Shown one piece after another: positions 4,439 through 5,827 of a stretch of DNA of 5,827 bases. The translations under genes and the position numbers were made by a program. Positions within the stretch are counted from its first letter, which is position 1. Every line of letters begins with the position of its first letter. The notes below the pieces were generated by a model. The model was not told the DNA's origin and ran no database searches. It saw nothing but the letters and a program-made list of their open reading frames with translations. Source of the stretch: an uncultured Acidobacteriota bacterium (lineage in GTDB: Bacteria > Acidobacteriota > Terriglobia > UBA7540); NCBI GenBank assembly GCA_937900045.1, contig CALCEB010000104.1, forward strand, positions 1-5,827, in the 5' to 3' direction.

Positions 4439-5370
4439 GCTCCCTCCTCGACCAGCCGCGGCACTCTGACGAGCAGGAGCGTCATATCATCTTCCGGATC
4501 AGGGCCTGACCAGTCGCGCACGGCATCGAGCACCTGCCGCTGGATCTCGGCGAGCGATTTGTTGCAATGGGTCGTGATGGTATGCGCCAGTCGCGGTTCT
4601 CCGAATTCCTGTTTCTGACCGGAGCCTGCCTCGACAATTCCGTCTGAGTACACCACGAGTAAGTCGCCGGGCTGCAACTCAGCCTCGCCGACCTCAAAAG
4701 TGACGTTCTGGAACAAGCCAATGGGGGGACCTCCACGGTCCAGGCGCAAACCAGGGCGGCTCCCACAGAGGAACGGCAAGGGATGACCGGCATTGACGTA
4801 GTATAGCAGCCGCCGGGCGGGGTTCCATTCCCCATAGAAGAACGTGGCGAACCAGGAATCCTCCGTCACCTGATAAAGGTGACGGTTCAGATGGGCGCAC
4901 ACCTCGCAGGGCGCGTGGCCTGCCTCAGCCAGCGTGCGGAGGACAGCTTGTAGATTGGACATGAGAATGGCCGCCGAGATTCCTTTGCCACTGATGTCCG
5001 CCACGACAAAAATCAAGCGGCCGCTGGGTAGCTGCATCACGTCGTAATAATCTCCGCTGATTCCTTTGGCAGGGACACAAATTCCCGAGAATTCCAGGCC
5101 ACCGCTGCTGGGGAAGTGTCGAGGAAAAAGTCTCTTCTGCACTTCGAGGGCTATACTCAGCTCGGCTTCTTTGCGGGCTAGCTCGTGACGGCTGGCTCTC
5201 AGGTCAAGCTGCACCTTGTACAGCGCCACGCCAAGAACCGCCGCCGCCGTGGTGACCCCAAAAGTCAAAGCAAAGGTCACGTATCTCGATTTCTCAAACA
5301 GACCGCGACCGGCGTAGAGCAACAGCCCTGCCCCAAGGAGAAGGCCGGCGAGATAGATTCTGTCGCGCAT
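4435..5370 (-). CDS. Membrane-anchored SpoIIE-type PP2C phosphatase
   Basis: A 311-aa protein with two membrane helices (about 6-22 and 30-52), a charged helical linker (about 53-78) and a cytoplasmic PP2C-type phosphatase domain (about 79-305). The metal-binding residues are all there: D107 in SGDYYDV, D125 in ADISGKG, D243 in YSDGIVEA and D294-D295 in PEDDMTLLL; NAGHPLPFL (193-201) is also typical. Enzymes of this group dephosphorylate anti-sigma-factor antagonists and so release sigma factors or other targets. The short N-terminus has no recognisable HAMP, GAF or PAS input domain, so sensing may depend on the membrane helices or on the coupled membrane protein encoded next. I chose ATG 5370 because AGGA lies 6 bases upstream; an in-frame TTG at 5376 directly abuts that site. 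The linker sequence ALEVQKRLFPRHFP matches EIAKQVQARLFPQTLP of the VOC-linked phosphatase. Confidence 0.92.
   Translation of the reverse strand: MRDRIYLAGLLLGAGLLLYAGRGLFEKSRYVTFALTFGVTTAAAVLGVALYKVQLDLRASRHELARKEAELSIALEVQKRLFPRHFPSSGGLEFSGICVPAKGISGDYYDVMQLPSGRLIFVVADISGKGISAAILMSNLQAVLRTLAEAGHAPCEVCAHLNRHLYQVTEDSWFATFFYGEWNPARRLLYYVNAGHPLPFLCGSRPGLRLDRGGPPIGLFQNVTFEVGEAELQPGDLLVVYSDGIVEAGSGQKQEFGEPRLAHTITTHCNKSLAEIQRQVLDAVRDWSGPDPEDDMTLLLVRVPRLVEEGA
4443..4448 (-). promoter_or_regulatory. Ribosome binding site of the coupled membrane-protein gene
   Basis: AGGAGG on the minus strand, 4 bases before ATG 4438, lies inside the last codons of the phosphatase gene. Together with the ATGA overlap it supports the start chosen for the membrane protein and translational coupling. 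Confidence 0.75.
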
Positions 5371-5380
5371 GAACAATCCT

Positions 5381-5408
5381 AGTTTCCACGAAAAGGATGG
5401 ACTGTCAA
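5381..5408 (-). promoter_or_regulatory. Possible promoter of the membrane phosphatase operon
   Basis: On the minus strand a perfect TTGACA (5408-5403) is followed after 16 bases by GAAACT (5386-5381), which matches TATAAT at three of six positions. The start would lie near 5374, only a few bases before ATG 5370 and past the AGGA site. Either this message is nearly leaderless too, or the true promoter is upstream, possibly in or beyond the IS110 element. Confidence 0.3.
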
Positions 5409-5433
5409 GGTGAAGTAATGCGGAGCATGTAGC

Positions 5434-5445
5434 GCGAAGCTTCGC
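5434..5445. repeat. 12-bp perfect palindrome between IS110 and the phosphatase operon
   Basis: GCGAAGCTTCGC is a perfect 12-bp palindrome in the 141-base gap between the transposase stop codon and the phosphatase start. A further inverted repeat GGTTC/GAACC lies at 5473-5477 and 5487-5491. Either could belong to the end of the insertion sequence or be a regulator site; the sequence does not decide. Confidence 0.4.
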
Positions 5446-5511
5446 CTTTCAGAAACTCACCGGCTTTTTGCTGGTTCCCAAACCAAGAACCGCAGGGTCG
5501 AAAATGCTCGC

Positions 5512-5827
5512 TCACTGGGTAGCAGCCGATTGAGAATTGAGGAATTCGACCCGGTAGCCGAGGCTGCGGAGTTCGCGGATCATTCTTGTCGCGCGCCTCT
5601 GCTTCGACTGTTTGCTAACCGCCGGGCCCCGTTCCTCGTAGCGGACTCCCTGGTGAAGTATCTTCCAGACGAGGCGGCAAAGCCGATGGGCAATCACTCC
5701 GATCGTTTGCCTGTGCCCCAGGCGCGGCACGTAGCGGCGATAGAGGATCTCGAAGATGCTTCCTTTACATTTGACCGCGGCGTTGGCAGCCTGATTAAGG
5801 ATGCGCCGCATAGGGCGGTTGCCTTTC
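5512..5827 (-). CDS. IS110-family transposase, C-terminal part (runs off the window)
   Basis: The open frame enters from beyond position 5827 (first full codon 5826-5824) and ends at TGA 5514-5512; 104 residues are visible. They match the C-terminal Transposase_20 region of IS110-family enzymes: KGNRPMRRILNQAANAAV at the start, then IGVIAHRLCRLVWKILHQG, and the usual ending MIRELRSLGYRVEF. IS110 transposases are RuvC-like DEDD enzymes that also carry a catalytic serine in the C-terminal domain and are guided by a bridge RNA. The DEDD core, and probably the serine normally lying just before KGNR, are outside the window, so activity cannot be judged. What is visible has no frameshift or stop. 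The ATG at 5811 is an internal methionine, not the start. Confidence 0.92.
   Translation of the reverse strand, partial: KGNRPMRRILNQAANAAVKCKGSIFEILYRRYVPRLGHRQTIGVIAHRLCRLVWKILHQGVRYEERGPAVSKQSKQRRATRMIRELRSLGYRVEFLNSQSAATQ

Larger units (their letters stand above)
5377..5827 (-). mobile_element. IS110-family insertion sequence, one end; exact boundary unknown
   Basis: The presence of the transposase 3' end shows that an IS110-type element overlaps the right edge of the window. Its end should fall somewhere in 5377-5511, because the phosphatase gene begins at 5370. IS110 elements often lack clear terminal inverted repeats, and I could not locate the junction. The start coordinate given is the outer limit, not a mapped end. 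Members of the IS1111 subgroup carry their bridge RNA on this side, the others on the far side; too little is visible to tell. Confidence 0.55.

Noticed and set aside
1..5827. CRISPR array, phage genes or a toxin-antitoxin pair
   Set aside because: No regularly spaced repeats, no integrase or structural genes, and no small gene pair with the expected layout were found.

Overview
The window is moderately GC-rich bacterial chromosome. It most resembles an acidobacterium of the Koribacter/Sulfotelmatobacter kind. That is an inference from protein style: a fragment resembling the C-terminus of the acidobacterial VWFA-related proteins, a DinB-like protein, and a glyoxalase-fold (VOC) domain fused to a SpoIIE/RsbU-type PP2C phosphatase. 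No database was searched.

Layout. Positions 1-174 hold a hairpin and a possible promoter, followed by tRNA-Leu(CAG) at 175-261. A gene-free stretch follows to about 592. At 593-1167 lies the broken 3' end of a VWFA-related gene: its N-terminal part is absent and a one-base loss in a C-run shifts the frame near the end. A DinB-like gene (1260-1772, minus) converges on it; a 9-bp stem-loop straddles the DinB stop codon. The divergent region 1773-2160 holds a promoter for each neighbour. The plus-strand promoter has a perfect TATAAT that puts the predicted transcript start on or next to the ATG at 2161, so that message should be leaderless.

From 2161 to 3524 runs a VOC-PP2C phosphatase gene split by a perfect 128-bp tandem duplication (2343-2470 and 2471-2598). 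Since 128 is not a multiple of three, the gene reads as a 108-aa N-terminal piece and a 348-aa C-terminal piece. Removing one copy restores a single 411-codon reading frame. The convergent intergenic region 3525-3961 is rich in inverted repeats, including a REP-like hairpin doublet at 3717-3791.

On the minus strand, 5370-3962 is a two-gene operon: a membrane-anchored SpoIIE-type phosphatase overlapping by ATGA with a four-helix membrane protein of unknown function. Just upstream, at 5512-5827, is the C-terminal end of an IS110-family transposase; the rest lies outside the window.

The main theme is two convergent PP2C phosphatases of the partner-switching type with different input modules (a soluble VOC domain and a two-helix membrane anchor). 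No anti-sigma kinase or antagonist is visible nearby, so their targets must lie elsewhere. Three marks of instability are present: the tandem duplication, the decayed VWFA-related gene and the IS110 insertion. The first two could also be assembly or base-calling errors, and reads would settle that.
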